Shown one piece after another: positions 1 through 8,544 of a DNA stretch of 64,000 nucleotides (position 1 is the first letter of the stretch; each line of letters starts with the position of its first letter). Below the pieces are notes generated by a model. It was given only the letters and a program-made list of their open reading frames with translations. It did not search any database and was not told the origin of the DNA. Source of the stretch: Bradyrhizobium cajani (GTDB taxonomy: Bacteria > Pseudomonadota > Alphaproteobacteria > Rhizobiales > Xanthobacteraceae); assembly GCF_009759665.1 (NCBI RefSeq), contig NZ_WQNE01000038.1, forward strand, positions 1 to 64,000, given 5' to 3'. The translations under genes and the position numbers were made by a program.

Positions 1-13
1 AGCGGGGTGGATT

Positions 14-106
14 GGGGGGGGGGGGGAGCCTCCGCGAGTCCCACTGCCACCTCCCTTGCGGAGGCTCCCCCTCACCCTAACCCTCTCCCCGCAAGCGGGG
101 AGAGGG
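14..106. repeat. Extragenic palindromes and poly-G tract
   Basis: This gene-free edge holds two hairpins. The first pairs GGGAGCCTCCGC (24-35) with its complement at 58-69. The second is CCCTCTCCCCGC-aa-GCGGGGAGAGGG at 81-106. A run of 13 G residues occupies 14-26. The second hairpin belongs to a family also seen near 9775-9832, 9991-10044 and 31754-31789. It lies just after the chvE stop on the minus strand, so it could end that transcript, although no T-run follows. Confidence 0.75.
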
Positions 107-116
107 AAAAGAGAGC

Positions 117-1190
117 TTACTGGAATTGCGCCTTCTTGTAGTAGCCGCTGTCAACCAGAACCTTCTCCCAATTGTCCTTGTAGACCACCACCGGCTTGAG
201 CAGGTAGGACGGCACCGTCTTGACGCCGTTCTCGTAGGTCTTGGTGTCGTTGACGGCGACCTGCTTGCCGGCCAGCGCCGCGTCGACCATGTCGGCCGTG
301 ACCTTGGCGAGGTCGCGGGTGTCCTTGAAGATGGTCGAATACTGGTCGCCGCGCAGCATCGCCTTGATCGACGGGACCTCGGCGTCCTGGCCCGAGATGA
401 TCGGCATCGGCTGGTCGGCGCTGCCATAGCCGACGCCCTTCAGCGAGGAGATGATGCCGATCGACAGGCCGTCATAGGGCGACAGCACGGCGTTGACCTT
501 CTTGTTGCCGTAGTAGGCGCTGAGCAGATTGTCCATGCGGGCCTGCGCGGTGGCGCCGTCCCAGCGCAAGGTCGCGACCTTGTCCATGCCCATCTGGCCC
601 GAGGCGACGACGAGCTTGCCGCTGTCGATGTAGGGCTTCAGCACGCTCATGGCGCCGTTGTAGAAGAAGTAGGCGTTGTTGTCGTCGGGCGAGCCGCCGA
701 ACAGCTCGATGTTGAAGGGGCCCTTGCCTTCCTTGAGGCCGAGGCCCTTCACGATCGACTCGGCCTGGAGCACGCCGACCTGGAAATTGTCGAAGGTCGC
801 GTAATAGTCGACATTCGGCGTGCCGCGGATCAGGCGGTCATAGGCGATCACGGTGATGCCCTTGGCCTTGGCCTGCTTGAGCACGTCGGACAGCGTGGTG
901 CCGTCGATCGCGGCGATCACCAGCGCCTTCGCGCCCTTGGTCACCATGTTCTCGACCTGCGAGAGCTGGTTCGGGATGTCGTCCTCGGCATATTGCAGGT
1001 CGGTGTTGTAGCCGCGCTCCTTCAGCACCTTGACCATGTTGTTGCCGTCGTCGATCCAGCGCGCCGAGGATTTGGTCGGCATCGCGATGCCGACGGTCGC
1101 CTTGTCCTGGGCGGACACGGTGACGCCTGTGGCCATCGTCGCAGCACCGGCCAGCGCCAGCGCGAGAAATGTCGTCTTCAGTTTCAGCAT
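117..1190 (-). CDS. chvE: ChvE-type sugar-binding periplasmic protein
   Basis: Periplasmic substrate-binding protein of a monosaccharide ABC transporter, 357 residues. A signal peptide of about 27 residues ends at VSAQ. The mature part follows Agrobacterium ChvE closely from memory, with TKSSARWIDDGNN, YDRLI, FGGSPDDNN, LSPYDGLSIG and GQDAEVPS. ChvE proteins bind arabinose, galactose, glucose and related sugars, and in Agrobacterium ChvE also passes the sugar signal to VirA. The gene is the last of the minus-strand sugar cluster, 70 bp after the lactonase gene. No ATPase or permease of its own (gguA, gguB) is visible before the window edge, so these may lie beyond it, or the protein may share the YtfR-T/YjfF transporter upstream. 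Confidence 0.93.
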   Translation of the reverse strand: MLKLKTTFLALALAGAATMATGVTVSAQDKATVGIAMPTKSSARWIDDGNNMVKVLKERGYNTDLQYAEDDIPNQLSQVENMVTKGAKALVIAAIDGTTLSDVLKQAKAKGITVIAYDRLIRGTPNVDYYATFDNFQVGVLQAESIVKGLGLKEGKGPFNIELFGGSPDDNNAYFFYNGAMSVLKPYIDSGKLVVASGQMGMDKVATLRWDGATAQARMDNLLSAYYGNKKVNAVLSPYDGLSIGIISSLKGVGYGSADQPMPIISGQDAEVPSIKAMLRGDQYSTIFKDTRDLAKVTADMVDAALAGKQVAVNDTKTYENGVKTVPSYLLKPVVVYKDNWEKVLVDSGYYKKAQFQ

Positions 1191-1260
1191 GTTTCACTCC
1201 CTTTGGGTGTCAGACAGTTCTTCGTTTCGTCGAGGACTAGATCGATTGCTTCGGGACCTC

Positions 1261-2142
1261 CTATGCGAGCTTGACGTCGGGCGCCGCGCGACCGCGCGCG
1301 GATGCCTCCAACAGAAAGGTGCAGCCTCCTTGCGGATCGGCGGCGCGCGCCGCATCGTCCATGTCCTGCCAGGCGGAGGTGACGAGAAGGCGCGACAGAT
1401 CGGAACCGACGAACGCGGGACAACTCGTCTGCTTTGCCGGCGCGCTCAATGAGCGCAGGCGCTCGCCTTGCGGAGAGTAGACATCGATGCGGCTCGCGCC
1501 CCAGCACGCGTTCCAGATCAGCCCTTCGGCGTCGCACACCGAGCCGTCGAGGCCGCCGATGCCGGTGTGGCGCAGCAGCACTTCGGGCTCGCCGCGCGGC
1601 AAACCGGTCGCGGGATTGAGCGGAACGGCGTAGAGCACCGCGCGCGCGGTGTCGGCGAAGTAGCCAATGCCGCCGTCCGGCGAGAAACAGATCGAGTTGG
1701 GAATACTGATGCGGGGGAACAGCAGCGAGATCTTGCCGCGATGGAACGCATAGATCGCGCCGGCCCCAGCCTCGGCCTTGCGTCCCATGGTGCCGATCCA
1801 GAACGTGCCGGACTGATGCACGCGCGCGTCGTTGGAACGCGTGGCGGGATTGTCGGCTTCGAGCGGACAGAGCAGCGTCATGGCGCCGTCGGCGAGCGCG
1901 CGAACGTAGAGACCGTCCTCCGCGACGATCAACTGCCGGTCGGCATCGATGCGCCCGAGCGCGCTCGCCATCCGGCCAAGCGCGTGGGTGCTGATGCTGC
2001 CGCTGCCGAGACGCGCCTCGAACAGCAGCCCTTCGCGGATGTCGAACCACCAGGCGGTGTCGGTGGCCACGTCATAGGTCGGCCCCTCACCGAGATGGCA
2101 AGGGTGGTCCGAGAGAACGGAGGTCGGCACCGTTTCCATCAT
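1261..2142 (-). CDS. SMP-30/gluconolactonase-family sugar lactonase
   Basis: Likely cytoplasmic sugar lactonase, 293 residues, of the SMP-30/gluconolactonase/regucalcin six-bladed propeller family. It would hydrolyse the aldonolactone made by the dehydrogenase two genes upstream. Family metal-ligand positions are visible: Glu19 in LGEGP, Asn in IPNSICFSPDG near 149 and Asp in LDGSVCDAEG near 204. The start codon overlaps the aldose epimerase stop, which indicates translational coupling. An MM start leaves a one-codon ambiguity. The neighbours point to galactono- or arabinonolactone as substrate, but the exact sugar cannot be read from sequence. Confidence 0.88.
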   Translation of the reverse strand: MMETVPTSVLSDHPCHLGEGPTYDVATDTAWWFDIREGLLFEARLGSGSISTHALGRMASALGRIDADRQLIVAEDGLYVRALADGAMTLLCPLEADNPATRSNDARVHQSGTFWIGTMGRKAEAGAGAIYAFHRGKISLLFPRISIPNSICFSPDGGIGYFADTARAVLYAVPLNPATGLPRGEPEVLLRHTGIGGLDGSVCDAEGLIWNACWGASRIDVYSPQGERLRSLSAPAKQTSCPAFVGSDLSRLLVTSAWQDMDDAARAADPQGGCTFLLEASARGRAAPDVKLA

Positions 2143-3215
2143 GGCGTCCTCACCGAAAAGCGATAGACCGTGTGATGGCGATAGACCTCGCCGGGCGCAA
2201 GCCGAGGGCTCGGGAAATCCGGCCGGTTCGGCGCATCAGGCCAGATGTGCGGCTCCAGGCACATCGCATCCGATTGCCGGATGAGCTTGCCACCCTTCCC
2301 CGAAATCGTGCCGTCGAGATAGTTGCCGGAATAGACCTGAAGGCCGGGCTGATCGGTGAGCAGCTCCATGATCCGCCCCGAGCGCGGCGCTTCCAGCCGG
2401 GCCGCAAGAGCAAGCTTGCCCTCGCGCCCGAGACAGTAGGTGTGATCGTAGCCCCTGCCGTTGCGCAATTGCTGATCGTTTTCACGGATACGCTCCCCCA
2501 CCGGCCGCGACTTACGGAAGTCAAACGGCGTGCCGGCAACGCTGCGCGGCGGCTCCGGCAGCGGAATGGCGGTCGGATCGATCGCGAGGAAATGTTCGGC
2601 AGCGACCGTGAGCTTGTGGTCGAGAACGGGCGTGCCCGACGTTGCCCCTTCCAGATTGAAGAAGCTGTGATTGGTGAGATTGACGATGGTCGGCCGGTCC
2701 GTGCGCGCCTCCATGGTGAGCGACAGCTCGGTCGGACCCGTGATGCGATAGGTCAGGCGTACGGCGAGCCGGCCGGGATAGTTTTCTTCGCCATGCGGGC
2801 TGACATAGGTGAGCGTCACCGCTGGATCGGCGCCCTCATCGATCTCCGCAATCTCCCACAGCTTGCGGTCGAATCCATCGAGGCCGCCGTGCAGCGCATT
2901 GGGGCCGTTGTTGACGGGAAGCTGCACCGTTTCGCCGCCGAGCGAGAACTGTCCCTTGGCGATGCGATTGGCGTAGCGGCCGACGGTGGCGCCGAAGAAC
3001 TTTCGTTCGGCGAGATAGCCGGCGAAGGCATCATGGCCGAGCACGACGTCGTCGTGGCCGCCCTTGGCGTCCGGTGCGATCAGCGCCTGCAGCACCGCGC
3101 CATGGCTGATGATGCGCGCTTCGAAGCCGCCCTCCCCGCGCAGCACGATGCGCTCGACCGCGCGACCATCCGGCAGCGTTCCGAAGACATCTCTCGTTAG
3201 TCTTGAGCCCGCCAT
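2139..3215 (-). CDS. galM: Aldose 1-epimerase (mutarotase)
   Basis: Galactose mutarotase-like protein, 358 residues, which interconverts alpha and beta aldose anomers before oxidation. Visible family motifs are GRYANRI, NGPNALHGG, NHSFFNLEG with the catalytic His, and a C-terminal CLEPHIWPDAPN with the Glu that acts as base. There is no signal peptide, so it should be cytoplasmic. It sits between the sugar dehydrogenase (2-bp gap) and the lactonase (overlap), the order expected for a pathway that oxidises one anomer to the lactone. Confidence 0.93.
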   Translation of the reverse strand: MAGSRLTRDVFGTLPDGRAVERIVLRGEGGFEARIISHGAVLQALIAPDAKGGHDDVVLGHDAFAGYLAERKFFGATVGRYANRIAKGQFSLGGETVQLPVNNGPNALHGGLDGFDRKLWEIAEIDEGADPAVTLTYVSPHGEENYPGRLAVRLTYRITGPTELSLTMEARTDRPTIVNLTNHSFFNLEGATSGTPVLDHKLTVAAEHFLAIDPTAIPLPEPPRSVAGTPFDFRKSRPVGERIRENDQQLRNGRGYDHTYCLGREGKLALAARLEAPRSGRIMELLTDQPGLQVYSGNYLDGTISGKGGKLIRQSDAMCLEPHIWPDAPNRPDFPSPRLAPGEVYRHHTVYRFSVRTP

Positions 3216-3217
3216 GG

Positions 3218-4150
3218 TCAGTCCACGAATGGTTCGACGATCGTGCGCCTGCCAAGCAGGAAGGCATCGGCGACGAGACTAAGCGGCGTCAGATCGACGT
3301 CGCTCGCGCCGGTCGCGGCGAGCGCGACGAAGCGCCGGTAGAGCCCGCGATATTCCTCGTCGGGCGCCTCGGCAAGCACCTTGCCGTCAACCGCCATGCG
3401 CGCTCCCCCGTTCGATAGGGTCATCCGACCCTGGTCTGTTTCCACCACGATATCCCAGCTCTGGGGTCCCGTCTGGCGGAAATCGAACTCGGCGCTGACG
3501 GGCAGGCCGCGAATGTCGGTCAGCGTCAGGTTCGCGGCGATCGGCGCCTGGCAATTGGCGGGAAAGGCCAGCTCGGCCGCGGTGACGAACACGGGTTGCG
3601 GCAGGATGCGGGTCAGGATCGACAGCGCGTTGATGCCGGGATCGAACACGCCGAGGCCGCCCGGCTCCCAGATCCAGCCCTGCCCGGGATGCCAGACGCG
3701 GACGTCTTCCTTCCAGCTGATGTGCACGGACGCGATGCGGCGTTCGGCAAGCCATTGCCGCGCCGGCTCGACTGCCGGCGCGTAGCGCGAATGCCAGGTC
3801 GCAAACAGCGTCCGCTTCGCATCCGCCGCCATCGCGATCAGCGGATCGAGCTCGGCGACGCCGGTGCCCGGCGGCTTCTCCAGCATGACATGCTTGCCGG
3901 CGGCGAGCGCCGCGGCGGCCTGCGCGCGGCGCACCTGGGGCGGCGTGCAGAGCGACACGGCGTCGATCGGCGGGCCCTTCTCCAGCAATTCCTCGATGGT
4001 GGCGAAATGCGGCAGTCCCGGCAGCGAGGCGTTGCGGCTGGCGACAGCCGCCAGCGTCGCGCCCGTTGTCGCGGCGATCGCGCCGACATGCTGGTCGCGT
4101 GCGATCTTGCCGAAGCCGACGATGGCGATGCGAAGCTCAGTCACGCTCAC
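3218..4150 (-). CDS. Gfo/Idh/MocA-family aldose 1-dehydrogenase
   Basis: NAD(P)-dependent sugar dehydrogenase, 310 residues. The N-terminal Rossmann fold has IVGFGKIARDQH at about 9-20, and the family signature EKPPG lies near 94-98. The length and C-terminal half resemble the D-galactose/L-arabinose 1-dehydrogenases of rhizobia and Azospirillum, which oxidise the pyranose to the lactone. It overlaps the gntR stop and is followed directly by the mutarotase and lactonase, so a galactose or arabinose dehydrogenase role is the best reading. An inositol- or xylose-type substrate is not excluded. Confidence 0.85.
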   Translation of the reverse strand: MSVTELRIAIVGFGKIARDQHVGAIAATTGATLAAVASRNASLPGLPHFATIEELLEKGPPIDAVSLCTPPQVRRAQAAAALAAGKHVMLEKPPGTGVAELDPLIAMAADAKRTLFATWHSRYAPAVEPARQWLAERRIASVHISWKEDVRVWHPGQGWIWEPGGLGVFDPGINALSILTRILPQPVFVTAAELAFPANCQAPIAANLTLTDIRGLPVSAEFDFRQTGPQSWDIVVETDQGRMTLSNGGARMAVDGKVLAEAPDEEYRGLYRRFVALAATGASDVDLTPLSLVADAFLLGRRTIVEPFVD

Positions 4151-4917
4151 TCTCCAGTATCTACGGTTGGCAGCGGGTCCACCGGGGCGGTCTCGATCAC
4201 CGTGCCCTCGTGGCGGTGCATGCCGTTGTGAATGACAAAGACCATCGCCTCCGAGGCGGCATCGGCATCGCCCGCCGCGATGGCATCGACGATCTTCTGA
4301 TGCCAGAGCAGCACGGTATCGCGATCCTCCGCCTCCACCGGGGCGCTGAGCAGGAACGAGGCGCGCAACGCAGCCTCGATGACATGCCCGATCGAGCGCA
4401 TGAACAGGTTGCCGGAGGCCCGCGCCACCCCGACATGGAGCGCGAGGTCGGCGTCGGCAAAGCCGACGGAGTCGGACGCTTCAAGCCGCATGCGATCCAT
4501 GCAGCGGCGGAGTTCGGCAATGTCCTCTTCGGACCGTTGCGCCGCGGCGAGGACGGCCGCGCGCGGCTCCACGGCCAGACGGATCTCGGCGAGATCGTTG
4601 AGGAAACGTTTGTCGATGCCGGCGTCCAGATGCCAGGCCAGCACGTCGGCATCGAACATGTTCCAGGCTGCGCGCTCGCGCACGACGGTGCCGACCCGCG
4701 CCTTGGTGGTGAGCAGCCCCTTGGCAACCAGCGTCTTCACGCTTTCCCGCAGCACCGGTCGCGACACGCCGAACATCGCGATCATCTCGGCATCACCGGG
4801 CAGTCGCGTCCCTTCCGCGTAGCGGCCGGCGATGATGTCGACACCGATCGAACGGGCCACTTCCGCATGATTGGAATGGGCCCGCCGCGTCGGGATGACG
4901 ACGATGCGCGAGGTCAT
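4147..4917 (-). CDS. FadR-type GntR transcriptional regulator
   Basis: GntR-family regulator with an FCD effector domain, 256 residues from the chosen ATG. The winged helix-turn-helix includes RLPGDAEMIAMFGVSRPVLRE. The C-terminal helical FCD domain has the metal-binding pattern of LALHVGVARASGN and a late histidine. The ATG at 4917 overlaps the upstream permease stop (ATGA), so I prefer it to an in-frame start 36 codons earlier whose residues look like permease shadow. Being inside the operon suggests autoregulated control by a sugar or sugar acid. A candidate operator lies ahead of the operon at 9630-9648. Confidence 0.88.
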   Translation of the reverse strand: MTSRIVVIPTRRAHSNHAEVARSIGVDIIAGRYAEGTRLPGDAEMIAMFGVSRPVLRESVKTLVAKGLLTTKARVGTVVRERAAWNMFDADVLAWHLDAGIDKRFLNDLAEIRLAVEPRAAVLAAAQRSEEDIAELRRCMDRMRLEASDSVGFADADLALHVGVARASGNLFMRSIGHVIEAALRASFLLSAPVEAEDRDTVLLWHQKIVDAIAAGDADAASEAMVFVIHNGMHRHEGTVIETAPVDPLPTVDTGE

Positions 4918-5894
4918 GAGGTTGCTCCTGCACTCTTCCTCACCGGCCGGCGCGCGAGCGCAACCAGCCCCTGCTGCAAGGCGATGAAGGCGAACAGCAA
5001 TACGCCGGTCGCGATCTTGGTCCACCAGCTCGACAGCGTGCCGTCGAAATTGATGTAGGTCTGGATCAGACCCTGGATCAGCACGCCAAGGAAGGTGCCG
5101 ATCACCGAGCCCTGCCCGCCCGTGAGCAGTGTACCGCCGATCACGACGGCCGCAATGGTGTCGAGCTCGACGCCGACGGCGGAGAGCGAGTAGCCGGCGC
5201 TGGTGTAGAAGGAGAACACGATGCCGGCGATGCCTGCCAGCAGGCTCGACAGCATGTAGATCTTCACCGTCATCTTGCCGACGGCGACGCCCATCAGGCT
5301 TGCCGTCGCCCGGCTGCCGCCGAGCGCATAGACGTTGGCGCCGAACCGGGTGAGATGCAGGAGCAGTGCGCCGCCGATCACGATGACGAGCATGATGATC
5401 GCGACCGCCGTCAGCCGCCCGCCGCCGGGCATCCGCAGCGCGAAGTCCGACACCGTGGAATAGACCGGCGCGGTGATCGGCACCGACTCCGTCGAGAGCA
5501 GGAAGCTCGCGCCGCGGGCGAGGAACATGCCGGCGAGCGTGACGATGAAGGGCGGCAGATCGAAGACATGGATGACCGCGCCCATCGCCGCCCCGAACGC
5601 CGCCGAAAGCGCGAGAACGGCAACGAACGCGACCAGCGGCGGCACGCCCCAGCGCTCGATCGCCAGCGCAACGAAGACGGTCGTGAAGCCGATCACCGAG
5701 CCGACCGAGAGGTCGATGCCGCCGGAGATGATGACGAAGGTCATGCCGGTCGCGACGATGCCGAGGAAGGCATTGTCGGTGAGGAGGTTGCCGACCACGC
5801 GCGTCGAGGCGATGTTGGGGAACTGCATCGCGCAGAGCGCAAAGCCGGCGACCAGCACGAGCGCGGTGATGAGGGCTGGCGGCAGGCCTTTCAT
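4914..5894 (-). CDS. yjfF: Sugar ABC transporter permease (YjfF-like)
   Basis: Inner-membrane permease of a carbohydrate ABC importer (RbsC/YjfF family), 326 residues, starting MKGLPPALITALVLV. Several hydrophobic segments and the signature region GMTFVIISGGIDLSVGSV are clear, followed by a late AAVVIGGTLLTGGQGS loop that contacts the ATPase. The ATG at 5894 overlaps the stop of the preceding permease. It pairs with that permease to form the two-subunit channel known from the E. coli galactofuranose transporter YtfQ-R-T/YjfF. Confidence 0.9.
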   Translation of the reverse strand: MKGLPPALITALVLVAGFALCAMQFPNIASTRVVGNLLTDNAFLGIVATGMTFVIISGGIDLSVGSVIGFTTVFVALAIERWGVPPLVAFVAVLALSAAFGAAMGAVIHVFDLPPFIVTLAGMFLARGASFLLSTESVPITAPVYSTVSDFALRMPGGGRLTAVAIIMLVIVIGGALLLHLTRFGANVYALGGSRATASLMGVAVGKMTVKIYMLSSLLAGIAGIVFSFYTSAGYSLSAVGVELDTIAAVVIGGTLLTGGQGSVIGTFLGVLIQGLIQTYINFDGTLSSWWTKIATGVLLFAFIALQQGLVALARRPVRKSAGATS

Positions 5895-6883
5895 GCTTTC
5901 GTCCTCCGCAGCCGGGCGGCGATTCCCGCCATGCCGGACAGTTTCGGCGATTGCAGCAACAGGACGGCGAGCACTACCACCGCCTTGACCAGCAGGTTGA
6001 ACTCCGGCGGATAGCCGGATAGCAGGATTCCTGTGTTCATGGTCTGGATGATGAGCGCGCCAAGTACGGCCAGAACGAGGCTGAAGCGGCCACCGAACAG
6101 CGAAGTGCCGCCGATCACCACGGCAAGAATGGCATCGAGCTCGAGCCAGAGACCGGCATTGTTGGCATCTGCTCCCATGATATCGGCGGCTGCGATCACG
6201 CCCGCGAGCGCGGCGCAGACGCCGCACCAGACATAAACCGCCAGGATCATGGCACGGGTGCCGACGCCGGCAAGCTCGCTCGCCCGCGCATTGCCGCCGG
6301 TCGCCTCGATCAGAAGCCCCAGCGCCGAACCCCTCACCACCGCGCCGGTGAGGATCAACATGCCGAGCGCGATCGCGACCGGCACCGGCAGGCCGAGCAC
6401 CGCGCCATTGCCGAGCCAGATCAGGTCGGGCGAAGAGAAGGTCACGATGCGCCCTTCGGTGATCAGCTGGGCGATGCCGCGGCCGGCAACCATCAGGATC
6501 AATGTGGCCACGATCGGCTGCATGCCGAGCACGGCGACGAGAAACCCGTTCCACAATCCGCAGACGAGGCCCGTGCCAAGCGCGGCCGCAAGCACCACCG
6601 GCAGGCCGTGGCTGTCGGCGAGGCTCGCCGCGATGGCGCCGGAGATCGCCATCACCGCGCCAACCGACAGGTCGATGCCGCGCGTCGCAATCACCAGCAC
6701 CATGCCGAGCGACAGCAGCGCCACCGGCGTGCCGCGGTTGAGCACGTCGATCAGGCTGCCGAACAGCCGGCCGTCCTGGAGGCGCAGGTCGAAGAATTGG
6801 GGCGATACGATGCGATCGACTGCCAGGATGACGATCAGCGCGAGGATCTGGGCAAGGCCGCGGCGCGGCAACAGCGCTGTCAT
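5891..6883 (-). CDS. ytfT: Sugar ABC transporter permease (YtfT-like)
   Basis: First permease subunit, 330 residues, with about 8-10 hydrophobic segments. It carries the family core LGMVLVIATRGIDLSVGAV and the later VVIGGTSLFGG loop. Its start overlaps the ATPase stop and its own stop overlaps the second permease start. Order, lengths and paired permeases match the YtfT/YjfF arrangement rather than the single RbsC-type permease of ribose systems. Confidence 0.9.
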   Translation of the reverse strand: MTALLPRRGLAQILALIVILAVDRIVSPQFFDLRLQDGRLFGSLIDVLNRGTPVALLSLGMVLVIATRGIDLSVGAVMAISGAIAASLADSHGLPVVLAAALGTGLVCGLWNGFLVAVLGMQPIVATLILMVAGRGIAQLITEGRIVTFSSPDLIWLGNGAVLGLPVPVAIALGMLILTGAVVRGSALGLLIEATGGNARASELAGVGTRAMILAVYVWCGVCAALAGVIAAADIMGADANNAGLWLELDAILAVVIGGTSLFGGRFSLVLAVLGALIIQTMNTGILLSGYPPEFNLLVKAVVVLAVLLLQSPKLSGMAGIAARLRRTKA

Positions 6884-8424
6884 GCCCGGCCCTCACGCGC
6901 AAGGCTGACGCCATCGGCGGCGATCGCCGCGAGAATATTGCCGACGTCGATCGCTTCGCCGGCGAGCTCTTCGACATGAGCGCGGTCGCGCAGCACCACA
7001 ACGCGGTCCGAATACGTCACGATCTCATCGAGCTCGGAGGAGATCACCAAAAGCGCCAGCCCGTCATCGCAGAGCTCGCGGATCAGGCGGATGATCTCGG
7101 CATGCGCGCCGACATCGATGCCGCGGGTCGGCTCGTCCAGCACCAGGAGGCGCGGCGAGGTCGCGAGCCAGCGCGCCAGCAGCACTTTCTGCTGATTGCC
7201 GCCGGACAGCAGGCCCACTGGACGTTCCGGATCGGACGGGCGGATGTCGAGCATCTTGACGTAACGGCGGGCGATCTCGTCCTGCTCGCGGCGCGACAGC
7301 GGGCGATGCAGGCCGCGCTTGGCCTGGAGGGCGAGAACGATGTTCTCACGCACGCTGAGCTCGGCGACGATGCCGTCGGTCTTGCGCTCCTCCGGGCAAT
7401 AGCCAAAACCGTGGCGGACACCGTCGCGCGGCGACTGGAGCCGCACGGATGCGCCCTCCACCCTCGCCTGCCCGCGATCGGCGCGTTCGGCGCCGAACAC
7501 CAGCCGCGCCGTCTCGGTCCGGCCCGAACCGAGCAGGCCGGCAAGCCCGACGACCTCGCCATGGCGCAGTTCGAGATTGAACGGCGCGACATAGCCGGCC
7601 TTGCCGTAACCCTCGAAGCTCGCGCAGATCTCGCGCGCCTTGTGCTCGGTGGCAGAAGCCCGCGCGCTGGTGGTCTCGGCCAACTCGCGGCCGAGCATCA
7701 TCCGGATCAGTTCGAGACGCGACAGCGAAGCCGTCTCGCGTTCACCGACCAGGCGGCCGTTGCGCAAAACGGTAATGCGGTCGGAGATCTCGTAGACCTG
7801 GTCGAGGAAATGGCTGACGAAGACGATGCCGATGCCGCGTTTCGCGAGCTGGCGCATGATGCCGAACAGAACCTCGACCTCGTGGCGGTCGAGACTCGCG
7901 GTCGGCTCGTCCAGGATCAGCACCCGCGCAGAGAGATCGACGGCCCGCGCAATCGCGGTGACGTGTTGCACGGCGACCGAATAGCTGCCGAGCGGCGCGG
8001 CGACGTCGATATCGAGGCCGAAGTCCGCGAGCAGGGCTTTGGCGCGACGTCGCATCGCGCCTTCGCGGACGATGCCGAAACGCATCGGCTGGCGGTCGAG
8101 GAAAAGATTCTGCGCCACCGAGAGGTTCGGCAGCAGATTGACCTCCTGATAAACGGTGGCGATGCCGGCCTGAAGCGCCGCCTTGGCCGAACGCGGCGCA
8201 ACCTCTTCACCACCAAGCCGGACAGTGCCGGCATCGCGCGGGAACACGCCGGTGACCACCTTGATCAGCGTGGACTTGCCGGCGCCGTTCTCGCCGAGCA
8301 GCGCGTGGATTTCGCCCGCACGGAGCGTGAAGTCGACCTCCTGCAACGCGCGCACCGCGCCAAAGCTCTTGCTGATCCCGCGCACCTCCAGAAGCGTCGA
8401 AGCAGGATCGAGGCTGTTTTCCAT
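6880..8424 (-). CDS. ytfR: Sugar ABC transporter ATPase (YtfR-like), two fused domains
   Basis: Fused double ATP-binding protein, about 514 residues. Domain 1 has an intact Walker A (GENGAGKST), a Q-loop and Walker B (VLILDEPTAS). Domain 2 has a degenerate Walker A (GLLGSGRTE), a strong signature LSGGNQQKVLLARWL and Walker B (LLVLDEPTRGID). A degenerate second P-loop is usual in monosaccharide transporters of the RbsA/MglA/YtfR group. I chose the ATG at 8424. A GTG at 8442 is in frame but has a poorer ribosome site. It powers the two permeases that follow. Confidence 0.9.
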   Translation of the reverse strand: MENSLDPASTLLEVRGISKSFGAVRALQEVDFTLRAGEIHALLGENGAGKSTLIKVVTGVFPRDAGTVRLGGEEVAPRSAKAALQAGIATVYQEVNLLPNLSVAQNLFLDRQPMRFGIVREGAMRRRAKALLADFGLDIDVAAPLGSYSVAVQHVTAIARAVDLSARVLILDEPTASLDRHEVEVLFGIMRQLAKRGIGIVFVSHFLDQVYEISDRITVLRNGRLVGERETASLSRLELIRMMLGRELAETTSARASATEHKAREICASFEGYGKAGYVAPFNLELRHGEVVGLAGLLGSGRTETARLVFGAERADRGQARVEGASVRLQSPRDGVRHGFGYCPEERKTDGIVAELSVRENIVLALQAKRGLHRPLSRREQDEIARRYVKMLDIRPSDPERPVGLLSGGNQQKVLLARWLATSPRLLVLDEPTRGIDVGAHAEIIRLIRELCDDGLALLVISSELDEIVTYSDRVVVLRDRAHVEELAGEAIDVGNILAAIAADGVSLAREGRA

Positions 8425-8505
8425 CGCGACGTTCACTCCCACCGGCGCCCGCTTGTAATGCGGGCACCCAGCCTATCGATTTTGCGCAGCGGTTTCGAAG
8501 GGGGA

Positions 8506-8534
8506 CCGCCGGGCCGCAAGGGGCAACCCGGCGG
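8506..8534 (-). promoter_or_regulatory. Intercistronic hairpin between ytfQ and ytfR
   Basis: An 8-bp GC stem, CCGCCGGG at 8506-8513 with CCCGGCGG at 8527-8534, has a 13-nt loop and no T-run. It sits 11 bases past the binding-protein stop. Hairpins in this position often stabilise the upstream binding-protein message and lower transporter expression. That role is inferred. Confidence 0.5.
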
Positions 8535-8544
8535 GGCGCCCGCC

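Noticed and set aside
4914..7001. A 695-codon frame that looks like a fusion with the YjfF-type permease
   Set aside because: The first 369 codons read ytfT in the wrong frame. The real permease starts at the ATG at 5894, which overlaps the ytfT stop.
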